Position numbers and translations under genes: made by a program. From positions 58,393 through 122,392 of the forward strand of contig NZ_PHQQ01000017.1 of the NCBI RefSeq assembly GCF_002909235.1: 64,000 nt of DNA, read 5' to 3'. Under the pieces are notes generated by a model. It saw only the letters and a list, made by a program, of their open reading frames with translations, was not told the DNA's origin and ran no database searches. Below, one piece after another: positions 57,701-64,000 of this stretch. Numbering within the stretch: position 1 is the first letter of the stretch; the number at the start of each line of letters is the position of its first letter. The stretch comes from Arenibacter catalasegens (GTDB taxonomy: Bacteria > Bacteroidota > Bacteroidia > Flavobacteriales > Flavobacteriaceae).

Positions 57701-57843
57701 TAGGATTCGAGACAGAAACGGTAGACAGTGGTAATGGCCTTGACAATATGGTTAGACGAGCATCAAACTTAAAAGGAGTACTAAAAATTGATAGTAGGCC
57801 AGCTATGGGTACGAAAATTCGCTTGGACATACCTGTAAGATAA
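54787..57843 (+). CDS. Two-component sensor kinase with beta-propeller and Y_Y_Y sensor domain
   Basis: A 1018-residue membrane histidine kinase. After the signal peptide (MSIRILFCLLCFQTYIFG) come two-component-regulator propeller repeats to about residue 680 (DSKGFLWVGTEVGIQRF, EDREGNIWLSTENGLYVI, EDHNGNLWFGTQSG), a Y_Y_Y domain at about 700-770 (FYFSALSFSQQRKLQYYYRIPG) and one membrane segment (WWFISFILFAVLGVTYFIYLL). The cytoplasmic part has a HisKA_3 dimerisation helix with phospho-His near 829 (VARDLHDDMGSTLS) and an HATPase domain (EAVNNIAKYS, DNGIGFET). It resembles the sensor half of a Bacteroidetes HTCS but lacks receiver and HTH domains, which are in the next gene. The sensed ligand is unknown. 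Confidence 0.93.
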   Translation: MSIRILFCLLCFQTYIFGQNSYVFNRFSTADGLATNKVKCVWQDSKGFLWVGTEVGIQRFDGRKFLSYVGPEKYQLPPSIGVDQILDAGNGYIWLLQGGQIGKFNTVDFHYTSVPIRSFGNIPPRSEFKLYVDSKNQVFLCASKYGLLWYDGNSNSFVESNLPIKIPRGWGVGSLFEDKETGEYWICSEQGLAVYRSSSGEVFHKLNNPEGIPLLNNKAITNSGDFIIDRNGTWWVTYWDYSPHLEHPVLLHFDPKTNKMLPDTLGSNRAIKKYTVLKQILESSTGQIWIGGENSLLSYDNDIQGFHQHLSANPMEFDIRCNQVRHIFEDREGNIWLSTENGLYVINPHQKDIYSLVVINGLGLDSPVNAILETKDKENWIGTWGKGILFYDANFKNLDINHYQDNGPESLALYNAIWDLQQHSETGYVWSACQGGGLAIFDAKKKKALYWLHPPVFKKSTVRQLKEDHNGNLWFGTQSGRLVKWNKNDPIANENFEEKHNFNTIIYRLYMDHQGRLWVATHKQGVYVINVDTNEILFHFNKEFNDSYGIMDNTISDIQQYNDSIFFVGAEALNILNIHTAKVNKITSYEGLNGSRVLQLMMDSEGIAWMITSNGLSSYNYDKNIISSYSNLNGVIYAEKTNSAKWKMQNGEIWFGGEDVVFGFSPEKLNHKLKPPKVSITDFKLFNTYVPVDSILAQKEITFQHYQNSFTFYFSALSFSQQRKLQYYYRIPGVNKDWVKAERDLAATYTTMPSGKYTFQVKCMNLQGLEPDETTSINFRILPPFYRTWWFISFILFAVLGVTYFIYLLRVSRILAVENLRNKVARDLHDDMGSTLSTINILSSMAKSKMNCDTVTSSSYLTKITDNSQRMMEAMDDIVWSIKPDNDNMHKVIARMREYATGILEARNIEFNFQVEDKINDLKLDMESRRDLFLIFKEAVNNIAKYSQAKEAEVLLTHKDKWLHMNITDNGIGFETETVDSGNGLDNMVRRASNLKGVLKIDSRPAMGTKIRLDIPVR

Positions 57844-57853
57844 AAGTCATTTT

Positions 57854-57899
57854 AACATATTTATGTGATTTTATCCTATGGGTTTCCTACCTAACTTTA
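57854..57899 (+). promoter_or_regulatory. Palindrome and promoter upstream of the response regulator
   Basis: AACAT-ATTT-ATGTG (57854-57867), one base off CACAT-N4-ATGTG, ends one base before TTT (57869-57871) at the -33 place. Twenty bases on lies TAACTTTA (57892-57899), 7/8 to TAnnTTTG. The same layout recurs at 58587 and 60871. Suggests autoregulation. Confidence 0.55.
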
Positions 57900-57914
57900 C
57901 AAAAAGAGACAGTT

Positions 57915-58547
57915 ATGATAAGGGTAGTAATATATGAGGATAATCCCCAGTTTCGTGAAGGGCTTACTATGTTGATCAATGGTAGCGACGGATTTTCGGT
58001 TTTAGCAGCATACAAGAATTGTAACAACGTTGCAGAGGAAGTGGAGAAATGGTCGCCCGATGTAGTCTTGATGGATATCAACATGCCCGGTACCGATGGA
58101 CTGGAGGGCCTTAAAAGAATTAGGGAAGTAGATGCAGAAGTAAAAGTATTGATGCTAACCGTCTTTGACGATAATAAAAATGTATTCGAAGCATTGCGGA
58201 ATGGGGCCAACGGCTATTTATTGAAGAAGACCCCACCGGCAAAACTATTGGAATATATACAAGATGCCATCTTGGGCGGGGCTCCCATGACCTCCTCCAT
58301 CGCCTCCCAGGTACTAAAAATGTTCCAAGTAATACCACAGACCAAGAATAATGACTATTGCCTAAGTGAAAGGGAGACTCAAGTACTACAACTTTTGGTA
58401 GAGGGCTATAGCTATAAAATGATTGCTTCAGTACTTTACATCGCCATTGACACCGTACGGTCCCACATTAAAAAAATCTACGAAAAACTTCATGTGAATA
58501 GCAAAAGTGAAGCAGTGGCCAAGGCTTTTAAGGATAGGCTATTATAA
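57915..58547 (+). CDS. NarL/LuxR-family response regulator
   Basis: A 210-residue cytoplasmic regulator. Receiver domain 1-125: acidic pocket IYEDNPQF, phospho-Asp near 54 in VVLMDINMPGTDG, Thr in MLTVFDD and Lys in LLKKTPP. C-terminal LuxR-type HTH at about 150-200: LSERETQVLQLLVEGYSYKMIASVLYIAIDTVRSHIKKIYEKLHV. It is 71 bases after the sensor kinase and surely its partner. It probably binds the palindromes in front of its own gene and two downstream units. Confidence 0.95.
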   Translation: MIRVVIYEDNPQFREGLTMLINGSDGFSVLAAYKNCNNVAEEVEKWSPDVVLMDINMPGTDGLEGLKRIREVDAEVKVLMLTVFDDNKNVFEALRNGANGYLLKKTPPAKLLEYIQDAILGGAPMTSSIASQVLKMFQVIPQTKNNDYCLSERETQVLQLLVEGYSYKMIASVLYIAIDTVRSHIKKIYEKLHVNSKSEAVAKAFKDRLL

Positions 58548-58586
58548 CATATTCATAAACCTTATTATCAAATAACCCTTCAAATT

Positions 58587-58632
58587 CACATGCTTATGTG
58601 ATTGTAGGGGCTAAAGTTCCTGACTTTCTTTG
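58587..58632 (+). promoter_or_regulatory. Palindrome and promoter of the beta-helix lipoprotein
   Basis: CACAT-GCTT-ATGTG (58587-58600) is the best copy of the motif. It is followed by A and a -33 TTG (58602-58604), a 20-base spacer and TTTCTTTG (58625-58632). The start codon lies 39 bases downstream. Confidence 0.65.
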
Positions 58633-58671
58633 TCCTGATTTTAATTGAATCATTAACTCAATATCAGGATT

Positions 58672-60755
58672 ATGAAAACACAACTAATTTTTCTTTCCAT
58701 TTTCTTTTTAATACTTATCGGTTGTTCCAAAGATGACCCTTATGAAATTCCGTTAAATACGCTGGTGGCAGATGCCGCTAGTGAGAATCAAGGCGATATA
58801 TTAATTGGTCAGCCCGTCACTATGGACGGTTCCAAATCGAAGGATAAGGCAGGAAAACCATTTGAGTACTTATGGAAAATAAAAACAGCGCCTAACGGTA
58901 GTTTGTCCGAATTGACTGAAGAAACAACGGCCAAGCCAAAATTTACTCCGGACAAGCCAGGGAATTACTCTGTGGAACTAAAAATTTTCAATACCGAATT
59001 TTTTGACACCGATGAATTGACAATTTTAGTAAAGGATGCAGAAAACCCACCCGTTCAAGAAACCATAATTATTTCGGAAAACATCACGGAACGCCGCCAT
59101 TTGGCCAATGTCTTTGACGACCCTGACAAATTTGATTATTTGGTAATTGGTGATATACATGTAACCGCCCTACTTACCATGGATCCAAACGTTGTTATTG
59201 CCTTTGAAGAAAATACGGCTATGTATATAGACAATCCCGGAGCCATCATCACTACTGCTGCCGCCAGCTCGTTTACCACCTTTACGGGTAAGAACAAGGT
59301 TCCTGGCTATTGGAAGGGATTGATCATAAATTCGAATAGTCCTTTAAATAAATTAGACCTGTAACTATTGAATACGGTGGTGGTGCCATTGCCCAGGGAA
59401 TGGAGGTTGCTACTGGTTTGGGAATCGATAATGAAGGTCCCGGCCACCTCAACCTGGTTTCCTCCATTATTCAGCACAGTGCTGGTTATGCCATGGCTGT
59501 TGAAATTGGAGGAAAATGGAGTTCGGAATCGTTTAATGTGTATAGGGAGAACCATAAGGTCATTAGATTACCGGCATCCCAGTTAGCTGTTTTATCCAGC
59601 TTGTCTGAATTCCATAATAATGAAGATAACGCTATCAATATCATTGGTGACCGTATCTACAATCAGCAGGAAACCGTATGGAGCCCTATTTACAATGGAC
59701 CAGGCAATCTGAAATATCTTGTATCTGGAAAAATAGAGGTAGTTTCCGGCCTAAGGGCTATGGAAGGTTTGGAATTGTACATGGATAGGGATTCAGAAAT
59801 AAATATCACCACAAGGGGCTATTTAGTCGCTCTTGGTAGTAATCAATATCCTATTAAATTCCGCGGGAAGGAATCCATGGACGGAGGATACTGGAAAGGT
59901 ATCTCCTTTATGTCCGCAGATATAAAAAATGAACTAAACTTTGTAGAAATCTATGATGCTGGAAGTGATATCATGGATGACTTACACAACAAGACCGCCA
60001 TTGGACTTGGAGGAGCCAATGAAGCAAAATTAAAACTTAGTAGTATCAAAATTGCTCAAAGTGGCGGCAACGGACTGTACGTAGAAAACGGAGCCGAACT
60101 TGGCTCCCTGGATTTCCTTAAATTTTATGAAAACCAAGGTCCAGCTGTGTCAATGGCCGCAAATAATGTTCAAAAATTGAATAACGCAGGGGGAATGGAA
60201 TTTATAGGCAACGGTCATAATGGTGTTGAAATCTTTGGATCTACTTTGTTCAGTCAGGATGGTAGCGAGACCGTTTGGCCAGCCCTGCACTTTGGAGCCA
60301 CCTATCTGGTAACTGGCAATTTAGGAATTCAGTCAGGCGTAAAAATTCTTCCAGGAGCTGTTTTTAAGTTTGCCGAAGACAAAATGCTGGGGGTGTTTCC
60401 CAATGGCTATGTAATTGCCCAAGGAACAGCTACAAATAAAATTGTTTTTACTGGGGCAAATGACACTAAAGGTTTCTGGAACGGAATCCGAATCCAATCG
60501 GACAGTGTTAAAAACCTACTGGACCATGCAGAGGTACTATATGCCGGAAAAACTGAAATGCCAGGGGTGGCTAAAATAGCCAGTATTGGCCTGGACGGGG
60601 ATTACTTAGCCAATTTAACCATAAAGAATTCGAAAATCGCCCATGGCCACGGTTATGGTATTGCTTTAGAAGATTCCAGAACTTCCTTGAACTCGGATTA
60701 TGACATGGTAAACATTTTTGAAGACCTCAGCCTTGGAAATGTATCCTTACCCTAG
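58672..60755 (+). pseudogene. Frameshifted PKD / beta-helix surface lipoprotein
   Basis: Two abutting frames form one gene. Frame one (58672-59364) has a lipobox (LILIGCSKDD), a PKD-like domain (DGSKSKDKAGKPFEYLWKI, PGNYSVELKIF) and the start of a beta-helix. It stops at TAA right after NKLDL. The matching continuation in another frame reads VTIEYGGGAIAQGMEV directly after this point and runs to 60755. Loss of one G near 59361 (GACCTGTAACT instead of GACCTGGTAACT) restores LDLVTIEYGGG. The whole protein would be about 694 residues with repeats GYWKGLIINS, GYWKGISFMS and GFWNGIRIQS. It carries the operator-like promoter. Whether it is a true mutation, a phase-variation event or a base-calling error is open. 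Confidence 0.75.
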
Positions 60756-60870
60756 AAGAAAGGAAGAGTTATTATAAACCCTATTCTGTTCAATATTATA
60801 GGAGATATAAAATGAATGTTATTAAAAATGTGATTGGCGGTACAAACAAGATAAAGAACCTTCAATCTTC

Positions 60871-60916
60871 CACATACATATGCGATTGTAGGCCAGGGAA
60901 TTCCAAACGATCTTTG
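60871..60916 (+). promoter_or_regulatory. Palindrome and promoter of the 41-residue gene
   Basis: CACAT-ACAT-ATGCG (60871-60884; one mismatch) then A and TTG (60886-60888), a 20-base spacer and GATCTTTG (60909-60916). The spacing matches the promoters at 57854 and 58587 base for base. Confidence 0.6.
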
Positions 60917-60946
60917 TTTCTATAAATAATCAAAAAAAATAAAGTC

Positions 60947-61072
60947 ATGAAAGCATTTGATAATTACAGAAGAATCCCTACAGAATCCAATAAACATGTC
61001 TTCTTATTACAAAATAAATATAGTAAAAGAAGTCAATGGTCGGCCTTAAGACGTTTTACAGCCGCTTATTAA
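60947..61072 (+). CDS. Small basic protein, 41 residues
   Basis: ATG at 60947; sequence starts MKAFDNYRRIPTESNKHVF and ends SALRRFTAAY with TAA. It is strongly basic (several Arg and Lys), soluble and has no signal peptide. A full regulated promoter with the cluster's palindrome lies 30 bases upstream, and a hairpin follows. No known family recognised. A product with its own operator within this two-component cluster suggests a peptide effector or a regulator, but that is inference. Confidence 0.5.
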   Translation: MKAFDNYRRIPTESNKHVFLLQNKYSKRSQWSALRRFTAAY

Positions 61073-61079
61073 AAACAGA

Positions 61080-61107
61080 AAGAAGGTCTTGCCTTAAGGG
61101 CCTTCTT
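61080..61107 (+). terminator. Hairpin after the small protein gene
   Basis: AAGAAGGTC (61080-61088) and GGCCTTCTT (61099-61107) pair with one G-U wobble; a further CTT/AAG pairing lies inside. No U-run follows on the plus strand, so it may be an attenuator or RNA-stability element rather than a full terminator. Confidence 0.4.
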
Positions 61108-61135
61108 AAATAAGAAACTTTTAAATAAATGAAAT

Positions 61136-61228
61136 ATGAAAAACCTGGGTATCGAATTTTATAGAAAATGTATATACGTAATATATACTGTTTTGCTAAT
61201 CTATCTATTGTTAACTGCAAAGAAATAA
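61136..61228 (+). CDS. Membrane micropeptide, 30 residues
   Basis: ATG at 61136, MKNLGIEFYRKCIYVIYTV then LLIYLLLTAKK, stop TAA. A single hydrophobic helix flanked by positive residues, typical of a small membrane peptide. It ends 17 bases before the GIN-domain gene and is likely on the same transcript. Too short for family assignment; could be non-coding. Confidence 0.35.
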   Translation: MKNLGIEFYRKCIYVIYTVLLIYLLLTAKK

Positions 61229-61245
61229 CAACTTAAAAAAAAGAT

Positions 61246-61968
61246 ATGCGTACAACATCAAAAATAAGTTTTGTAATTGCCCTTTCAACACTCTTATTAT
61301 CCTGTGAAAAGGATACTATAACGGCCTCTTCGGAAATTACAATCAAGGACTATGAATTCTCGGGCTATACTTCCTTGGAAGTAAATCATAATTTTAAGGT
61401 CTATCTTAACTTTTCAGATACCGAGGAAAAATTGCGAGTTCAAGCGAACGACAATCTCTTTGAGTATATCATAATATACAAGGAAAGTAACAAGTTAACC
61501 GTGAAACTGGATAATGTGCAAAGAATCAAGGGCAAGGAAACTTTAAACATATTCATTACCACTAAGAATCTTAACAATTTTACCATTAAGGGAAATGCGA
61601 AATTGGTATTGGAAGACCCTTTGGAAACGGAGAATCTAAAAATTAATCTAACAGGTAATAGTTTCATTTCCGGCCCTTTGGACGTTGAAAGCCTTGATAT
61701 GGTTTCTACTGGGAACTGCATGATCGATTTTTCAGGGAATGCTAAAACCATTGATGTGAAATTAAGGGGAAATTGTGAATTAGCAAATTACGACCTTAAC
61801 GTTAATACGCTAAAAATTGACCTTTCCGGTAACAGCAATGCTTACCTTTCAGTAAACAATTCCATTTCGATCGATGCTAGCGGAAATAGTGTGTTATCCT
61901 ATAAAGGAAATGCCACTATTGTACATCAAAAACTGTCTTCAGACTCAAAGATTGTAAAAAAAGGGTAG
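61246..61968 (+). CDS. GIN-domain (DUF2807) lipoprotein
   Basis: A 240-residue protein with lipobox LSTLLLSCEKD. The remainder is a putative autotransporter adhesin head GIN domain: FSGYTSLEVNHNFKVYLN, then stacked G-N and S-G-N turns (IKGNAKLVLEDPL, LTGNSFISGPLD, STGNCMIDFSGNAK, LSGNSNAYLSV, ASGNSVLSYKGNA), forming a short beta-helix. Members occur on the Bacteroidota cell surface and are of unknown function, sometimes with two-component systems. It closes the plus-strand cluster and may share regulation with the small genes before it. Confidence 0.88.
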   Translation: MRTTSKISFVIALSTLLLSCEKDTITASSEITIKDYEFSGYTSLEVNHNFKVYLNFSDTEEKLRVQANDNLFEYIIIYKESNKLTVKLDNVQRIKGKETLNIFITTKNLNNFTIKGNAKLVLEDPLETENLKINLTGNSFISGPLDVESLDMVSTGNCMIDFSGNAKTIDVKLRGNCELANYDLNVNTLKIDLSGNSNAYLSVNNSISIDASGNSVLSYKGNATIVHQKLSSDSKIVKKG

Positions 61969-62086
61969 TTCGCATTTGGGCCTGGAATAGTAAACCAACC
62001 GACGAGGATGTCTCATAGAGATATTATCTGGCCTAAATCTCAGTTGTTGGCAATAGATAGACCCATAGAAGTTTCAGGAATATAAT

Positions 62087-62128
62087 GCCTGTACATTTTG
62101 TAAACATTTACAAAATGTACAGGCTTTT
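62087..62128. terminator. Bidirectional terminator, 18-bp perfect stem
   Basis: 62087-62104 and 62107-62124 are perfect inverted repeats (core GTACATTTTGT / ACAAAATGTAC) with a TTTT run after it. It separates the convergent GIN-domain gene and PAS kinase gene. Confidence 0.85.
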
Positions 62129-62142
62129 CAAATATGCAAGAA

Positions 62143-63384
62143 TTAATTCAACGGTAAGGTAAAATTAAAATCGCTTCCTTTACCTTCCTCGCTTTCCACC
62201 CATATTTTACCGCCCAGTTTTTCAATAAATTCCTTACAGAGCACCAATCCAAAACCCGAGCCTTTCTCATTTAAGGTTCCTGGCAATGGTGTATTAGCTG
62301 TTATAAGGAATAAATTTTCACGTGTTTCATCCTTCATACCTACACCACTATCAGAAATAGTCACTTTAAGCTGGTTTTCTACTTCGATGACAGCAATACT
62401 AATAGTACCACCAGGTTTGCTATATTTAATAGCATTGGATATAAGATTCCTCATGATGGTCTTTAGTATTTTAATATCTGAAATAACTTCAATATCATCA
62501 GATTCGATTACATTTATAGTTATACCTTTTGTTCTCGCAATGGATCTTGAAAGATCCAATATTTCTTGGATGACATTAGCAATACTAATTTTCTCTGATT
62601 TAAAGCTGATTTGTCCGGATTGTGATTTTGCCCAATCCAATAAATTTTCAAGCAAAACAAGGGTTTTTTTGGCTGTAGAATCTATCAGGCCTAGATACTT
62701 TTCAGAACTTTCAACTTCCGATTTTTTTATGGCTATATTCAAAATTTCGCATAATGCTAAAATATTATTGAACGGACTTCTTAAGTCATGGGCAATAATT
62801 GCAAACAATTTATCCTTGGTTGCATTAAGTTCCCTCAATTGAACTTCACTCTCTTTTAAAGTCTGTTCTGCCAATTTACTTTCGGTAATATCCCTAATTA
62901 CCCCAACTAAGAACTTCTTACCGTTGGCATCAATATACCTTGACTTCTTGGTGGAAAGAATTTTTTTTTGATTTTGCTCAAGAGTAAGGTACTCCTCATT
63001 AATATTCTCGATTCCGTCTAAAAGAACTTGTTTGTCTATTTCTAAAAAACATTTCATTTCATCTAGAGGAATATTTTCAGCAAGGGTCTTGCCTATTATT
63101 TTAGCTCTTGGAAGGTCCATCAAATCACATAAGGCATTATTAACCAGAAGGAACCTACTTTCATCATCCTTGACAAATACAGCATCGCCCATATTATTGA
63201 GAAGGGTATTGGCATATTTCTCACTTCCATATTCTTTTTCCTCTACATTATGAAAGGATAATAGCGCTTGAAGTATTTCATTCTGTTTTTGGAGTTCAGT
63301 GATCTGATCTTCCAATTCGCTATAGGAATTGACCCTATTATTCTTATGGCGCTTAAATCGGCTGTGTAAAGGAAACCACATCAA
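62143..63384 (-). CDS. PAS-domain sensor histidine kinase
   Basis: A 413-residue soluble-looking kinase; no membrane segment is apparent, so it senses a cytoplasmic signal. A coiled coil begins at about residue 18 (SELEDQITELQKQNEIL). A PAS domain with PAC follows at about 55-185 (NTLLNNMGDAVFVKDDESRFLLVNNAL, FLVGVIRDITESKLAEQ). Then HisKA with phospho-His near 199 (FAIIAHDLRSPFNNILAL) and HATPase (ISNAIKYSKPGGTISI, SDSGVGM, GSGFGLVLCKEF). No response regulator is next to it. It is convergent with the GIN-domain gene. Confidence 0.93.
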   Translation of the reverse strand: MMWFPLHSRFKRHKNNRVNSYSELEDQITELQKQNEILQALLSFHNVEEKEYGSEKYANTLLNNMGDAVFVKDDESRFLLVNNALCDLMDLPRAKIIGKTLAENIPLDEMKCFLEIDKQVLLDGIENINEEYLTLEQNQKKILSTKKSRYIDANGKKFLVGVIRDITESKLAEQTLKESEVQLRELNATKDKLFAIIAHDLRSPFNNILALCEILNIAIKKSEVESSEKYLGLIDSTAKKTLVLLENLLDWAKSQSGQISFKSEKISIANVIQEILDLSRSIARTKGITINVIESDDIEVISDIKILKTIMRNLISNAIKYSKPGGTISIAVIEVENQLKVTISDSGVGMKDETRENLFLITANTPLPGTLNEKGSGFGLVLCKEFIEKLGGKIWVESEEGKGSDFNFTLPLN

Positions 63385-63627
63385 ATTATTACTTTTTTAG
63401 GCTAAGACGTAAAGCTACGATTTTCATCAATTATAATTATACCAAATTATCATAGAATTCCACTTTAACAGTTAAAATAAGTTCAACTTAAAGATTTGGA
63501 TAGGGTTAAATGCAGAGGGCATTCCTTAATTCTATCAAAAGTCCAACAATGGGAAGACAAATTGCAGTGACAAGGTAATCACTTCGTTAAAGTCACTTTG
63601 ACCCAAGGGTGGGCTTTAGCAAGGATT

Positions 63628-63706
63628 CGTTACTGCGAGGGGATATAGCCACGAAGCTTTTTCAAATCAAGAATAAACAGTTTGCTTTGCTGCTCTCGCA
63701 ATGACG
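63628..63706. repeat. Dispersed intergenic repeat, TGCGAG/CTCGCA type
   Basis: CGTTACTGCGAG (63628-63639) and CTCGCAATGACG (63695-63706) form imperfect terminal inverted repeats (10/12), with ACGAAGC and GCTTTGC inside. This layout is that of the palindromic TGCGAGG-CGAAGC-GCTTTGC-CGCAATGACG intergenic element seen in flavobacterial genomes. Confidence 0.6.
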
Positions 63707-63719
63707 AGTTTAATTCTAT

Positions 63720-63837
63720 CGTCAGTTCGAGTTAAATGCCTATAGTCATTTAGTGTCGAGAACAAGTTTGGTTTGCCTTATTTACTTCTCGATACATTTT
63801 TGCTCCACTTCGTTATGCAAAACCACTCGAAGTGACG
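63720..63837. repeat. Dispersed intergenic repeat, TTCGAG/CTCGAA type
   Basis: CGTCAGTTCGAG (63720-63731) and CTCGAAGTGACG (63826-63837) are outer inverted repeats (11/12). Inside, TGTCGAGAA (63754-63762) pairs with TTCTCGATACA (63786-63796). The nested pattern matches another common flavobacterial intergenic element. It lies 13 bases from the first element. Confidence 0.6.
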
Positions 63838-64000
63838 ACTTTCAACTTTTAAACATTGGACATTGAACTAATGCCTCCCGATAACTACCTTAGGTTTGAA
63901 TTATTATTTTTAAATCTAAAAAAGTCATATAATTGAAAACCTGTCAGCGATCCAGCGATAGCCTTAGTCATAGAACTATCCCGATATTTGGAACTGACAG

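Larger units (their letters stand above)
63385..64000. other. Repeat-rich intergenic stretch at the right edge
   Basis: No gene-like frame in 616 bases. It contains two tandem repeat elements, listed separately, plus a 7-bp inverted repeat CTGTCAG/CTGACAG (63941-63947 and 63994-64000) cut by the window edge. Confidence 0.5.

Noticed and set aside
60812..60925. A 37-codon frame across the third palindrome promoter
   Set aside because: It overlaps the -33 and -7 boxes of the 41-residue gene; a gene reading through its neighbour's promoter is less likely.
63385..63620. CRISPR-like or tRNA-like structure in the right-edge gap
   Set aside because: No regular repeat/spacer spacing and no cloverleaf; only isolated palindromes are seen.

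Overview
The window is chromosomal DNA of a marine-type member of the Flavobacteriaceae (Bacteroidota); the order of the conserved genes would fit a Maribacter/Arenibacter/Zobellia-like relative, but that genus-level guess is inference. Grounds: AT-rich DNA, SusC/SusD transporters, a bacillithiol gene (bshA), an LptD/amidase/MCE block, TAnnTTTG-type -7 promoter boxes, the absence of Shine-Dalgarno sequences and dispersed TTCGAG/CTCGAA intergenic repeats. No rRNA, tRNA, CRISPR array or intact insertion sequence was seen.

Region 1 (1-15022) is mostly housekeeping. It holds a truncated GNAT-type gene, an OmpA-like envelope protein, a PrcB-like lipoprotein coupled to bshA, a GH3/beta-lactamase fusion, a small conserved protein, two Fe-S electron-transfer proteins, an MCE/MlaD protein and an N-acetylmuramoyl-alanine amidase, all on the minus strand. 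Divergent from these is lptD. Region 2 (15417-31681, plus strand) has an orphan DnaE2-like polymerase, a membrane LytTR regulator and then a transport operon in which a di-heme cytochrome c peroxidase and a beta-helix/cytochrome c fusion are followed by SusC, SusD and a PKD lipoprotein. An aldehyde dehydrogenase and the Na+/H+ antiporter NhaD come next.

Region 3 (32521-48511) is a sugar- or polyol-oxidation locus in two divergent halves around an AraC regulator. The minus half holds ThuA, a TIM-barrel isomerase, two Gfo/Idh/MocA dehydrogenases, a zinc dehydrogenase, an NAD epimerase and a large CxxCH heme protein. The plus half holds an MFS transporter, a second TIM-barrel isomerase, a second ThuA and, further on, a cytochrome c lipoprotein. 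Gene content suggests oxidation of a glycoside or cyclitol to a keto intermediate, with electrons passed to c-type cytochromes.

Region 4 (48634-54425, minus strand) contains a GIY-YIG nuclease fused to a DEDDh exonuclease domain that has lost its catalytic residues, several hydrolases, an SMR exporter and a 5'-truncated RibD_C/DHFR-like remnant. Region 5 (54787-61968, plus strand) is the most novel part. A Y_Y_Y-type sensor kinase and NarL-type regulator are followed by a frameshifted beta-helix lipoprotein, a 41-residue small protein, a 30-residue membrane peptide and a GIN-domain lipoprotein. Three promoters here carry the same palindrome (CACAT-N4-ATGTG) at an identical distance from the -33 and -7 boxes, a strong candidate operator for the local two-component system. 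The window ends with a PAS histidine kinase (minus strand) and two tandem intergenic repeat elements.
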